In this document: in pieces, positions 1-11,740 of the stretch
How positions within the stretch are numbered: position 1 is the first letter of the stretch
Layout: each line of letters starts with the position of its first letter
Origin: Nematostella vectensis
Taxonomy: Eukaryota; Cnidaria; Anthozoa; Actiniaria; Edwardsiidae
Reading direction: 5' to 3'
Assembly: GCF_932526225.1 (NCBI RefSeq)
Contig: NC_064046.1
Coordinates: forward strand, 3,162,001-3,226,000
Length of the DNA stretch: 64,000 bases
Program-made: the position numbers and the translations under genes
Notes under the pieces: generated by a model
Database searches by the model: none
What the model was told of the DNA's origin: nothing
The model's input: the letters and a program-made list of their open reading frames with translations, nothing else

Positions 1-691
1 AATACCAGTGTCGCTAGATTCGTTTTGCTCAACTGATTAGAACGGGCATTTTTGTCTGTCAACCATGAGCGGGATTCTCAAAATGTATTTATATTAAAAC
101 AAGATTTGTACCTGAACTATATGTGACTATACGTACAATAGTAGGAAATATTGGGGACTGAATAAAATTTACGTTTGAACAATGACTCTCTTGTTCAGTA
201 TTATATTAAAACCAGACCCCCCTCTAATGAAAGCCCAAAATGTGACCCCCCCTTAATCTGCACCCAAAAACATAGCCCATCCCACTACATATTTGCCCCC
301 CTCCCCCAGTAATAAATGGCCGCTCCCTAAGACATTTAAAAACAATACACTGCCCTCTGGTAAACCTCTACAAAAATATCAGATGATTGCTTATTTTGCA
401 ACAGTACTGCTACAAATTTTTCAAATTCAATTCATAGATATTCAGCAAAAAAATTATGTACACTTATATATCCAATAGCCTAAACATGCATCTATACCAA
501 AAAATAGTATTTTACAGAAAAAGGTCAATAAAAAAAATTATTGTGCTTCTTAAAAAGTTGAAAAAGAAGGGCTAATGCCTTATGTATTTTTTAGTAAAAT
601 AACATAAGCTTTGAAACTTATTAATTCTTAATCAAAATGTAATAAAGGCCATGGAGAAGAGTCAAGGCTGGGAGAGTTATGCCCCAGCTAC
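1..691. other. Intron or 3' continuation of the asparaginase gene, no exon recognised
   Basis: AT-rich sequence downstream (minus-strand sense) of asparaginase exon 2. It has C-rich runs at about 220-305 but no open frame resembling the rest of the enzyme, so the next exon is probably outside the window. Confidence 0.4.
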
Positions 692-1565
692 CTGTGTCCA
701 GAGTACACCCATCCATGATCATGGCATCCATTTCCACAGTACCAGTAACTGTTAGGGCTGAACCGTAGCCTGCATTAAACACCGGATTATCCTCAAGACT
801 TTTTACTGCTGCCTCAACTGCATCAACTGCGCTAGCACCCTATTAATAACGTGTGTTAAACACAAACACAACGCAACAACACAACGCCTAGAGAAACACT
901 TGGTATTGACTATTAATATTAAACAAATCACTTGAGTTGTTTTATTTCAAAGTAAGGGTTCCTATCAATACAGTCGCAAAATAAGTCTAAAAATTGCTGA
1001 AAAAAGTTTTTCTTAGCCTTTTCCAAATAAGGGTCAAACTCACAGCAAAAGAAACATTGAAATAACTGTAGCTGTCACACCAGAGAGCAATAAAAAAAAG
1101 ATTATTTCAATATAAAAATAAACCATTTCTGAAATAATTATTATTTTTAAGTCAAAATAGCTTTTTTTGTTAATTTGTTGCCAAAACTTTTGGCATGTGC
1201 CGGCTTGCCATCCATAAAGACACATTATTTCTTAAGGCAAGTTAATGAACAAATGTCTCAATCAAGAAGACTCATATGGTCAAAATAAAAGCTATAAATA
1301 ACATCTTAAAAGAGAGCAACTGCAATAAATAAAATATTTACGTATTCATATTTACCTTTAATAGTGTCTGATACCCTGCCCTGGCTGCAAGCTGTACCCC
1401 TTTAGTACTTAGTTCATGTAAAGAGAGCGGCAAGGACCACGCCCCTCCATGAACGATGATGCAGGGCTCATGTGATTCATTGGTAGAAAAGTTGCTTCTA
1501 TCAATGATATCTGGACTGACGACATCTGAACTGTTTAGACAATGGTCGTGTTTGCCTTTACCCAT
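692..1565 (-). CDS. ASRGL1: L-asparaginase / isoaspartyl peptidase (ASRGL1-like), 5' two coding exons
   Basis: N-terminal part of an Ntn-hydrolase of the plant-type asparaginase family, which cleaves isoaspartyl dipeptides and L-asparagine after self-processing. Coding exon 1 is 1565-1356, starting at the ATG at 1563-1565. The same exon is open further upstream to an acceptor at 1622, so a 5' non-coding exon (donor near 3689) is likely. Exon 1 carries the family signature IIVHGGAW. Exon 2 is 839-692 (acceptor AG at 841-840, donor GT at 691-690) and encodes [21 protein letters not shown] and [10 protein letters not shown], all diagnostic for the alpha subunit. Reading phase is continuous across the intron (210 nt then 148 nt). 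The N-terminal extension of about 35 residues before the first conserved motif is longer than in vertebrate ASRGL1. The catalytic threonine and beta subunit lie beyond the left edge; no further exon was recognised in 1-691. Confidence 0.88.
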
Positions 1566-2482
1566 CTTTGATAAACTTGTATAAATACTTGAGGAAAATT
1601 TTGAGAGAATCCGTTTTGGGACCTGAAAAAGAAACAATAATTTAAGTATGTATAATAAACTTATTTTTCTGCATGTATATCTTTGGCAGAATTTTGGGGA
1701 TTTGAGTATTGATAGGGATACATCTGTGAATAGTTAAATTGTTCACAAATTGCATTGTGTGGCTCACAAAAAATGTTGGTTATCTAATTAATTATTATAG
1801 GACAAAATAGAACTAAAAAATAAATAAAATAAAAATGAAAGTTTCAATCCTGATTGTTTGATTAGTAATCCAAAACTATTACTATTATAATTATTTAACT
1901 AATGTTAGGAATTTACCTATATTATTTTCCACTAGGAAAAATTTTATTTTTGACTTTGTTATACCTAAAAATAGAAACAAATTGCATCATTTGATTTGTG
2001 TGGACTTGAATTGCATTTAAAAGCCCCACAGAAGAAAGGAATTATTCATTTGCAGATTTAGCAACTGATGTTAAAATTGAGTTAGATTGGCATCTTGTCT
2101 AGATTTGTCCAATTGATCAGGTTAGGATTTAGTTATGGATAGATCCTACTACCATTTGTGTCCATAAAAATGTGACAGATTTTTGTTTTTTTGAAATGTA
2201 GCTAACCCCCAAAAATCTGCTGCGCATCATGGATGGACGAAATGGCAGTATTTTGGTCATTAACAGGATATACTATTGGGAGTTTGGGCAACATCCAACA
2301 TCGTGGAGTGTGAAATATTTGCACTAGACCCTTTCTCAAAGAATACCCATCATCCCATAGAACAGGGTGACTTTTTGCAGGAGCACGGCCACTGGCCACT
2401 TGTAACAGGGCTCAAAATTACGTGCCAATGTTGTTCCTAATTCACTATTGTCCGGGAATTATAAACTATGTGAGAATGGTTT

Positions 2483-2485
<3 letters not shown>

Positions 2486-2568
<83 letters not shown>
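2486..2568. repeat. TA dinucleotide microsatellite
   Basis: About 40 uninterrupted TA/AT units, visible directly. It lies in the presumed first intron of the asparaginase gene. Confidence 0.97.
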
Positions 2569-2570
<2 letters not shown>

Positions 2571-3057
2571 CAGTTCAAATTGCTTAAATTTGTAATATGG
2601 CCATTTCAAAGAACATTGGATATTTTATCTAAAATATGCTAGATATCCAATCTTGTTATATATGCTTTTAAAGGATGCACACAGTATACATATCAGTGTT
2701 TATGTTACAAGGGAAGAACCTGTGGTACTTATGGGTGCACCAACTGCAGGGGGTCACAGAAACCTGCAAAGCTCGCATGTGGTGGTGGATTTATATGCTA
2801 ACCACAACTTATAACTGTACCAATATTTGTTAGTCCTTGGTGTAAAATAGCACAGAAAATTTTTTTTGGTTGGAGTGTCTTTTCAAACCAGTTAAAAACT
2901 ATTCTTTGTTGTTGTTCAATGTCTGTATAGGTTTCATGCAAAAATATTACACAATATACATTTGTAGTTGTTGTTGTTATCAGTTAGTATGCCTGAAAAA
3001 CAGCATGATACCTATATTAGTATACTATTCCACCTTGTCTACCTGAAAGGGCAATAG

Positions 3058-3215
3058 CAGGGGGTGGGGCACTGGGGGCACGTGCCTCCCCCCCCCCCCA
3101 ACATTTTCAAAAATTATAAGGAAATGACCAGTAGGGGCGTGGCTCTGCTCCCCCAATATTTTCTTTATGTTTCTGTATTGTGCCCCTCCAATATGTCTAG
3201 GCCTGCTATGGCCCT
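3058..3215. repeat. G/C-rich interspersed repeat, copy 1
   Basis: Shares a long pattern with 7862-8010 and 41395-41560: GGGGTGGGGCAC, a C-run, then an AAAATTATA core, GAAATGACCAGTAGGGGCGT, and a tail ending in GCCTGCTATGG. There is no coding potential. It is probably a small non-autonomous transposon or SINE-like element; its class is unknown. Confidence 0.7.
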
Positions 3216-3689
3216 GATGGTAAAAAAATATAAAAGAAATCTCTTCAGCTTGATTGAGTTTCTTTTCAAACGATTATGAACTCTCTGGTGTTGTTCGATG
3301 TCTGTAAAGGTTTTACGTGAAAATATATTAACACAATCGACATTTCGTTTATTCTTCAGGATTGTCAAAGAAAAAGTGGTCATGCCAAGCTAAACAGGCT
3401 TACTTACTTACCATACTTTCGTGAACGTCTAACCGAATTTCTAGAAAATTGTATTTAAACGACTCGGACTATCTACATTGATCCATTCAACTGGAAGTTA
3501 AAAAAATACAAAATACATTGACAATTGCATCATCTATCAGAAAAGACCGGCACAATTTTTTTTTTATCGAACGTTTGCTTTGAGAATGCTGCGAATTGTC
3601 CGGATTTATATTTATAAAATGAAGAATTGATAACGGGAACGATTGAAAATAGAGAAAAATACAAATTAACAAAAATGCCATTGCTTACC

Positions 3690-4638
3690 AACCTTAAGGT
3701 GAAACGGGTAGACAAATTTTAGTTCGATCCAACTCCGACGCGTGTAATAGCTTTGACTTTGCGGCGAATTGTGTCGCACACGTAAACAGAAAATGAAAAT
3801 GCATTGCGCGCCGGGTCATGTAAAACACGTATTGCATGATGGGTTTCCGGTTTCACCAGCTAGACAGGAAAAACACAAAAAAATACTACTTGAAATCCTT
3901 GACAGATTAATGCCTCCCACACGAAAGCGTTAACCAGCTTGAACTAGAAGAGCGTAACGAGAAAAGCAGAAGCTTCTCAGTACCGGCGTAACCGGCGTTT
4001 CCAGCGTCGGGTGCCCCCAGCCCCTTCGCATTAGAGAAAACACAGGAGTCCCGTCTCGGCCAACAGTGTTTTCACAAAAGGGAAAAAGAAATGGTCATGA
4101 TGACCGAAATCAAAAAGATTTCTGATAGATATTACAGCACAAAGCATGAAGGAAATGCATTTGTATTGTATTGAACTACATTTAAGTAAAGCTTCTGTTT
4201 CGTGCAAGTTTTCTTGTCTAAATCCTAGTTATTGTAAGCATTCATTCTTAGTATGCACTGTGCACTATTGCATTAAAAGAAGATTTTTTTTAATTTTAAG
4301 CTCAAGTCGCAGAACTTTACGAATGTTAAACAGGTATCATCATAGGAGAAACTTTTATCCCTGCCGAACATTAAGTAAGCTTATAAGTAAAGTTATATAT
4401 TCAAGAGAGCATAATACTCTCTACTTTCTAGAAAATTCGATTGGAATTGAACTAGAGGGGTAATTAGCCTATAATTGAGATTGATTTTTACCTTGTCGAG
4501 TCCTGTATTTCTGGACCAAAAAAACAGACGACAAGATATGCGCGACATGGATTTTTCTCCAGCAACAAATTTACGAGCGGCCAGCTTTTGATGGTAAATA
4601 AAGCTGCTGACCTAATCGCAGACTCAGATTTGATCAAA
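3690..4638. promoter_or_regulatory. Divergent intergenic region between asparaginase (-) and IMPA (+)
   Basis: About 0.95 kb separates the presumed 5' exon of the minus-strand asparaginase gene from the IMPA start codon. No exon, TATA box or tRNA was recognised. The head-to-head arrangement makes this the likely promoter region of both genes (inference). Confidence 0.4.
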
Positions 4639-7600
4639 ATGGCGGCCGATAAAGGAATCGGCGATCTTCAGGAATTTCTGAATACTGGTGTCGATATTGC
4701 AAAGACAGCAGGGAAGGTTCGTCTTAAGGATGTTGGAGAACATTTTCTCACCAACCTTGAAATATTTGTACCGTAGGCTTTTCTTTTACGCTCTAGTCAT
4801 GTTAATTTCCGGTTTTCATCCTAATTATTCTCAATTTTCTTCAATTTTCCATCATTTTAACCCATTGACCCTTAAACCGGCCTATACCGGCCGTTTTTTA
4901 GTGATCATACTTAAACCATCTGCGCTGATATGAACGGAATATAAAACTGTTTTAGATGACTTCAGAAGCATTCCATAAAGACAAGTCCGTCCTGACCAAG
5001 GGCTGTAGTACGGACCTTGTGACTGAGACAGACCAGAATGTGGAGAAGTTTGTCATCAGCTCACTAAAAGAGAAGTTCCCATCACACAGGTATTTGGTTA
5101 AATATGAATATGCAGAGGACAACTTAGGGTGGGGTCCAACATTAAGTCAAGGACGGGAAAGATGAAAGTTCTAAAAATGTTAAGGCTGAATTTATACAGC
5201 ACGATTTAGTCATATGCAACTTGCCCGCAACACCTCTACAATTCCAGTCGTAGAGTGTAAATCAGCCTAAGACTCCATTGAGACATTTGCCTACGTGTAA
5301 TAGTATTGTGTGTAATTCAGGGCTAAGACATATCATAGGAAGGTCGCATACAACTAAATCGTCCTCTTTAAAGCCTGGTTCTCACTAGGACACAAGCATA
5401 AGCGCAAACACAAGCACAACACAATGAGAATCGGTCAAACACAAGCATGATACAAGTGAGAATCAGTCAAACACAAGCACGATACAAGTGAGAATTGGTC
5501 AAACACAAGCACGATACAAGTGAGAATCGGTCAAACACAAGCACAACACAAGTGAGAATCGGTCAAACACAAGCATGATACAAGTGAGAATCAGTCAAAC
5601 ACAAGCATGATACAAGTGAGAATTGGTCAAACACAAGCACGATACAAGTGAGAATCGGTCAAACACAAGCACAACACAAGTGAGAATCGGTCAAACACAA
5701 GCACGATACAAGTGAGAATCGTTCAAACACAAGCACAGCACAAGTGAGAATCGGTCAAAGACAAGCATGATACAAGTGAGAATCAGTCAAACACAAGCAC
5801 GATACAAGTGAGAATTGGTCAAACACAAGCACGATACAAGTGAGAATCGGTCAAACACAAGCACAACACAAGTGAGAATCGGTCAAAGACAAGCATGATA
5901 CAAGTGAGAATCAGTCAAACACAAGCACGATACAAGTGAGAATTGGTCAAACACAAGCACGATACAAGTGAGAATCGGTCAAACACAAGCACAACACAAG
6001 TGAGAATCGGTCAAACACAAGCATGATACAAGTGAGAATCGGTCAAACACAAGCACAGCACAAGTGAGAATCGGTCAAACACAAGCACAGCACAAGTGAG
6101 AATCGGTCAAACACAAGCACAACACAAGTGAGAATCGGTCAAACACAAGTGAGAATCGGCAAGACACAAGCGCAACACAAGTGAGAATCGGTCAAACACA
6201 AGCACGATACAAGTGAGAATCAGTCAAACACAAGCACGATACAAGTGAGAATCTGTCAAACACAAGCACAACACAAGTGAGAATCGGTCAAACACAAGCA
6301 CGATACAAGTGAGAATCGGTCAAACACAAGCACGATACAAGTGAGAATCTGTCAAACACAAGCACGATACAAGTGAGAATCGGTCAAGCACAAGCACGAT
6401 ACAAGTGAGAATCGGTCAAACACAAGCACAATACAAGTGAGAATCGGTCAAACACAAGCACGATACAAGTGAGAATCAGTCAAACACAAGAACAGCACAA
6501 GTGAGAATCAGTCAAACACAAGCACAGCACAAGTGAGAATCGGTCAAACGCAAGCACAACACAAGTGAGAATCAGTCAAACACAAGCACAGCACAAGTGA
6601 GAATCGGTCAAACACAAGCATGATACAAGTGAAAATCGGTCAAACACAAGCACAACACAAGTGAGAATCGGTCAAACACAAGCACGATACAAGTGAGAAT
6701 CGGTCAAACACAAGCACGATACAAGTGAGAATCGGTCAAACACAAGCACGATACAAGTGAGAATCAGTCAAACACAAGAACAGCACAAGTGAGAATCAGT
6801 CAAACACAAGCACAGCACAAGTGAGAATCGGTCAAACGCAAGCACAACACAAGTGAGAATCAGTCAAACACAAGCACAGCACAAGTGAGAATCGGTCAAA
6901 CACAAGCACAACACAAGTGAGAATCAGTCAAACACAACGATACAAGTGAGAATCAGTCAAACACAAGCACAGCACAAGTGAGAATCGGTCAAACACAAGC
7001 ACAAGTGCAAGAAAATAAAGCAGTTGTGTTAGTCGTATGCAACTTGCCCACAACACCTCTACAATTTCAGTCGTAGAGTGTAAATCAGCCTAAGACTCCA
7101 TCTAGTAGAAAATTATGTGTGTTGCGCTTTCGTCCAAGTGGGAACCAACCTTAAATCAGCCATTACAAGCTCTAGCATCCCTTCTCACTAAATGGCAAAC
7201 GAATTCCTAACCCATGAACTTGTCAGCAAAGGTGTGACTCATGAGGGCTCTTTAAATCAAATGTCTTAACTATTCCTCAGGTTTATAGGGGAGGAGTCTG
7301 TTGCGGCAGGGCAGCACTGTGATTTGACTGACACTCCAACATGGATTATAGATCCAATTGATGGCACAACAAATTTTGTGCATAGGTCTGTATATCAGCT
7401 GATATGTTTGATGTCCTTTATATATTTATATTTTCATTCCATTTTTCTTTAAGGTACCCATTTGTCTGCATTAGTATTGCACTTGCCATCAATAAAGAGG
7501 TACTGTTTTTTATTTTTTTTTTTTATGACTAGATACAGCCATGTACGAAGCAAGTTGTACTTGCCTTGGTTTTAGTTGTCAAAACTATCTTGTATTTTTT

Positions 7601-10600
7601 TTATTATATTCATCCTAAAAAATCAAGAAATATGCTGTGTGTGGAGGAGGGGACCCAGCACCCCTCCCCCAGCCTATGGAACATACTTGCCTCATTTTTT
7701 ATCTCTATTTCCAGATTGTTGTTGGAATTATTTATAATAGTGTACTGGATGAATTATACACTGCTGTAAAAGGCAAAGGATCTTATTGTAATAATAAAAA
7801 GCTGACAGTTTCCACTATCAAAGGTAAACATTATTGTATTCTATCTGATGGCGTCCAACAGGGCCGTAGCAGGGGTGGGGCACGTGCCCCCCCCCCCAAT
7901 ATTTAAAAAAATTATACGGAAATGACCAGTAGGGGCGTGGCTGTGCCCCCATTGTTTTCTTTATGTTTCTGTATTGCCCCCCTCCCAATAATTCAAGGCT
8001 TGCTATGGCTATGTCCAACAAAGGCTAAAACCCTCCATACTAATAGAATTTAAACCAAACCAAATACACCACATACACCCTTAACAATAGTTTTACTGGT
8101 AGTTGATAACCCCCCCCAATTTTTTTTTATTTCCCAGAATTAAATCAAGCTCTAGTAATAACGGAAATAGGATCTGATCGCTCTACAGGCAGAGTCACTA
8201 AAGTTCTTGAGAACCTGCGTCGTATCATCTCACAGCCCAACTTAGCTCACAGGTATGGCTTGTCTACATCCTTTTCCCAAAACTGTCCTGGTGTCCAGGG
8301 CATAAAACCTCCCTTACCTAGCCTAGCCTAGTTTTATTTTCAACAGGTGCAGGCTTAGGCTCACTGGGGCAGTGTCCCTTGTTCCCTTGTTTCCCACAAC
8401 ATTCTCTATAGCAGTCTATAACCTTTCCATGTCTTGCACCATCTTTTCATAGAGTTGTTACTCCTGTGGCCTTCAACCTCCTTCTACAAGGGTGATAAGA
8501 ATGTTGTTTCAATCCTAACAATAGTGTCTTGTCAGCCAAACCATCCAAAATAAAATTCCAATTTGATTGCAAATATCCCAATAGCTTCCCAGAATCTGAA
8601 TATGCAAATGGATTCTATTCAGGCGCATGCGTACCCAGAACTGGCTGAGGGGGGGGGGGTGGGGGGGTGGGGGTAAACAGTCATGGGCATCATGGAAAAA
8701 GCATAGTATTTGAAGATTTCCTAATAAGAAATGTCCCAATTTTTGGGGGGGTGGGGGGTGTGCACGCACCCTTTTCACCCCCTGTGTATGTACCTGCTTT
8801 CTCACACTTGGTACTAGGATGATAAGATGGTTCAAAGGTTCTACTAGTTTTATAGAACATCAATTTGCTATACTGGCTTGCAGCCCAGGCCTTGAGCCGC
8901 TAGCTTGATGAGTCCAGAACGGTCATAAGGGAGACTACCTGTTACCCCTCTGCCCCCAGATTTACTCACTCGCATTTCATTCCACTAGTGTTCGGTGCCA
9001 GGGATCCGCTGCCCTGAACATGTGTAGTGTAGCTAAGGGTTTGGCTGAGGTATACTATGAGTTTGGCGTCCACTGTTGGGACTTTGCCGCTGGTATTCTC
9101 ATCATCACTGAGGCTGGGGGCTTCGTCTGTGATCCATCAGGTAGTTATGGTTGCTGAAGGGTTGGATGACTAACAGAAAAACAGGGAAGAAGGGGAAGTG
9201 TTTAATCTGAAAAAAATCGACTTTCTTTGGAGGGGGGGGGGGGGGGGAGGGAGGCAGACTTGAAATGAAACACATGGTAGGCCTGTAGCCAGAAGGGTTC
9301 TGCAGAATCCACCAATTCAACTAAAAGGTCAACTCTAATTAAGAAAAATAAAGTACCACTACGGGGAAGAACGAGTTACCTAAGAGAAAATGGTCCGCGA
9401 ATGGACCATTTCCAACGAGACCTTCCCCCCCCCCCCCACCCCCGCTCAAAATCCTGGCACCGGCCACCTTGGCAGTTTTGTGAACAAATAAAAAAAAAAA
9501 AAGAATGCGAGTGAGAAAAGAGCTCTCTCACTGACACAACACTTCCTAACCAGCGTTAAAATGAAATGTTTCACTGCACATCAAAACAAGACGGAATGCT
9601 CCTAGTTTGACGCTCGTGTCAATCAAATGTGTGATTCTCGCAAGCTGATTGGCTAACTTTTGCGATTCTCGCAAGCTGATTGGCTAAATCTCTTGAAAAA
9701 GTTTTCTCATGGTGGTAACGGTAGCGCATGTTACTCTTTTATTGTTTGCTTTTATTGTTTGTGTTTGTGGGATAGCCAGGGCCCTGGGGCCGGTTCCTAA
9801 AAGGCCGATTAACTCAACCTTAAATCAGAGCCTAATCCCGGGTTAAAACTTTTTGATCGTAGGTTGGCTAACCTACGGATAACTCACCATTCCCGAAAGC
9901 CAAGTAATCCCCCGATTTACTGACCCGGATGAAGCGAATGAAAAACTAGTTTGACGAGTAAAATTCACACAGGATACCCAGTAGATCAATAGAGAGTAAC
10001 TCAAATTTACCTTTGGTGGTTTTATTTTCGCAGAAAAGCCCCCAAAACACCTCTACCTCACCTGTAATTACCTCAATTTCATTGCCAAAAGTGTTATTTG
10101 CAGGGTTCGAGTTAGTGCGTGACACTAGCGAGACAGATTTATTTCAAGTATAAATTTCATGCAACTTTCTGTCTGTCCCAGAACAATTTTCTAGTCAGCA
10201 TCGCATAACAAAGTGAAATGTTAGGACATTTGATCCCTACATTGTTTTTATGTTAACGTCTTTTTTGTCGGCAACTATATTTATGAAACTTTAGTTCTAC
10301 TACAAAGTTTGGGAGGCCTGTGTTACGCTAGCTAAACCGTAGGTTAGCGAACCCTCCTCGCGAGCAGGGTTAGATTTTACCTCCAAACTAACCCAGAGTT
10401 AGCGCGAACCAGCGTTTCGGGAAAAGAACTAATCCGGGGGTAAAAATCTAATCGTGGGTTAGGGCATATTTAACCCTGGGTTATCGCTAATCGGCTTTTC
10501 AGGAACCGGCCCCTGGTGTAATTCCTTTCGATTTCTTTCTTTTTTTTTTCTTTTCATTCACTGATTGACTTTGTTTCTTAATAGCGGCTGTTAGTGTTGT

Positions 10601-10762
10601 GTAAACGACACATGTTATTTTGTTTAGACCTAAAAGTGTTTTATTTTTCCTGAAGGTGGACCTGTAGATCTCATGTCTCGCCGTGTTGTCGCGTGTTGCT
10701 CACAAGAAGTCGCCCACGCAATCTGCAAGTTGATAGATATCGTAGATTACCCTCGAGATTAA
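4639..10762 (+). CDS. IMPA1: Inositol monophosphatase, complete, 8 exons
   Basis: Mg-dependent, lithium-sensitive phosphatase family that hydrolyses inositol monophosphates to free inositol in the cytosol. Exons: 4639-4716, 4956-5089, 7281-7385, 7454-7499, 7715-7823, 8138-8252, 8989-9140, 10656-10762. They total 846 nt and give 281 aa, close to the usual 277. All junctions are GT-AG and phases match. Visible motifs: GEES (metal-binding Glu about 75), motif [13 protein letters not shown] (Asp 95 and Asp 98) and motif B HCWDFAAG (Asp 227), so the metal site looks intact. The C-terminal block [11 protein letters not shown] is also present. The start at 4639 (caaaATGGCG) aligns best with family N-termini; an in-frame ATG at 4591 would add 16 residues. 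A poly(A) signal AATAAA lies at 10882-10887. Intron 2 holds a minisatellite and intron 7 an inverted-repeat element. Assignment to IMPA1 rather than IMPA2 is by general likeness only. Confidence 0.95.
5180..5275. repeat. Short inverted-repeat element (MITE-like) in IMPA intron 2
   Basis: TTAAGGCTGAATTTATAC near the left end is roughly the reverse complement of GTGTAAATCAGCCTAA at the right end. Most of this unit recurs in direct orientation at about 7026-7100, on the far side of the minisatellite. Confidence 0.55.
5371..7152. mobile_element. Inverted-repeat-bounded block carrying the minisatellite
   Basis: The left end, AAGCCTGGTTCTCACTAGGA at 5371, and the reverse complement of the right end at 7119-7152 agree at 18 of 21 positions, and both continue into an AGCGCAA word. 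This suggests a non-autonomous DNA transposon whose interior expanded into a tandem array. I could not fix a target-site duplication. There is no coding capacity. Confidence 0.5.
5390..7012. repeat. 32-bp minisatellite, about 50 copies
   Basis: Units of 32 bp built on ACAAGTGAGAATCGGTCAAA followed by CACAAGCACGAT or CACAAGCACAAC. Variants at fixed positions (CGATAC / CAACAC / CAGCAC / TGATAC, and ATCGG / ATCAG / ATTGG) recur in higher-order patterns. There are a few truncated units (for example near 6140 and 6935). The array sits wholly inside IMPA intron 2 and accounts for most of its length. Confidence 0.95.
7862..8010. repeat. G/C-rich interspersed repeat, copy 2 (IMPA intron 5)
   Basis: Same family as 3058-3215 and 41395-41560; it keeps GAAATGACCAGTAGGGGCGT and the GCTTGCTATGG tail. 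Confidence 0.7.
8640..8800 (-). repeat. G-rich interspersed repeat, second family, copy 1 (IMPA intron 6)
   Basis: Its reverse complement matches 28671-28815: a G-run, GGGTGCG.GC, then TTTCTTATTA, AATCTTCAAAT and ATGCTTTTTCCAT. The tail alone recurs at about 32900-32930. Long G-runs (8649-8672 and 8744-8758) are candidate G-quadruplex formers. Confidence 0.65.
9632..9690. repeat. Short tandem duplication
   Basis: GATTCTCGCAAGCTGATTGG occurs twice in tandem, in IMPA intron 7. Confidence 0.9.
9786..10513. mobile_element. DNA-transposon-like element with ~26-bp terminal inverted repeats in IMPA intron 7
   Basis: The left end GGGGCCGGTTCCTAAAAGGC (9786 on) and the reverse complement of the right end (10488-10513) are nearly identical. 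Subterminal motifs also mirror each other (CGTAGGTTAGC / GGTTGGCTAACC, CCCGAAAGCC / GTTTCGGGAA). It is 728 bp long with no coding frame, hence non-autonomous. The superfamily is not determined, and no clear target duplication was found beyond a base or two. Confidence 0.7.
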
Positions 10763-11370
10763 AACACGTTCATACCGTGAAAAAGCGTGAACAACTTCTC
10801 GCTTTCTTACTTTTCGCAACGGATTGCATTGAAACCTTGAGAAAATTCAAACCGCGAAGATTGTTGCAAACACGGATTGAAAATAAAAAGCGCGGGAAAA
10901 GTGACGATGCGCGAAAGTAGTCCGCGCGAAAATATCCACATTGAAGCCCCGTGCAAAAAAAAAAAAAAAAAACACCAGCAAACATTTCATCGGCGCGCTC
11001 GTCTAGCAAAGAAGTTGTTTGTAAACAAGTAGCGTCAGTATTTCTGGGCCGGAGAGTTTTTGACAGCTTTTCGCCAGAAATACTGGCGCTGATTTCACGG
11101 GGCATTGCGATACGCATACGATAACAATCGACTAGATGTAGACGGAAAATAGAAACGTTCTTGGGTGCGCACGCAAAATGACAGTTCCTAAAGAAATCAA
11201 AACTAAAGGAAGCATCTCCACTGATGCAGTGATTGGGTTTTATTTTCTCAGTCCGATTATTTAAGAATTTGCGTTTGAATTTTTTTGGAAACAGCACCAA
11301 CTTAGTCGAACAAAATAAAAATTTGTTGTTGAACGTGTATGAAACGGCGCCAGATTCACTGGGCTAACAA

Positions 11371-11740
11371 TAGGGACCTTAAGCAAGAACGACGGCAACA
11401 GCTAGGACAACGAGATCGATAAAGATGCGTTGGCGCTTGGCGATCAATTACAATTTAATTGCAATGGAATAATCAAAACATTATAGTCAGAGACGATAAA
11501 AATAAACTAAGGACATTATTTCTACAGTAGCGAACGTGGTTAGAGGAGTTTACAGTGCAAACGTCCGCATCCTCAATTGACCGTGAAAGTTCGAGTTTTC
11601 ACGTCGTGGTTTTTATGGAAAACGGCTGGAATGTATCAGACAGAACGCATTTTCACGTGCTGCTATTGAATTCTGAATCAAATCCCATTGTTTTCTGCCG
11701 TCGTCGTCCACGTTGCCGTCGTCGTTGCTTAAGGTCCCTA
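11371..11740. mobile_element. MITE with TA target duplication
   Basis: Left end TAGGGACCTTAAGCAA then ACGACGGCAAC; right end GTTGCCGTCGTCGTTGCTTA then AGGTCCCTA. The arms are inverted repeats of about 28 bp with one short insertion. The flanking TA on both sides fits a Tc1/mariner-type 2-bp duplication, but the class is inferred from this alone. There is no coding capacity. Confidence 0.75.

Larger units (their letters stand above)
1623..3689. other. Probable first intron of the asparaginase gene
   Basis: No coding exon recognised. It contains a TA dinucleotide microsatellite (about 2486-2568), a G-rich interspersed repeat (3058-3215) and a diverged direct duplication: about 95 bp at 2873-2966 resembles 3256-3346 (shared words such as CTTTTCAAAC and AATGTCTGTA / GATGTCTGTA). 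A weak open stretch at 2202-2399 on the minus strand matches nothing I know. The donor at 3688-3687 (AGGTTG|GTAAGC on the minus strand) would end a non-coding first exon. Confidence 0.4.

Noticed and set aside
2202..2399. 65-codon minus-strand ORF in the asparaginase intron
   Set aside because: No recognisable family, no convincing splice or start context, and it does not fit the asparaginase reading order.
5390..7012. CRISPR-like appearance of the 32-bp repeat array
   Set aside because: Repeats are directly adjacent with no unique spacers, and the host is a eukaryote with the array inside an intron. It is a minisatellite.
10770..11300. 176-codon minus-strand open frame
   Set aside because: It overlaps the IMPA 3' end and contains a poly-Phe run from an A-tract. 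It has no domain, its start is not a proper ATG context, and composition looks random.
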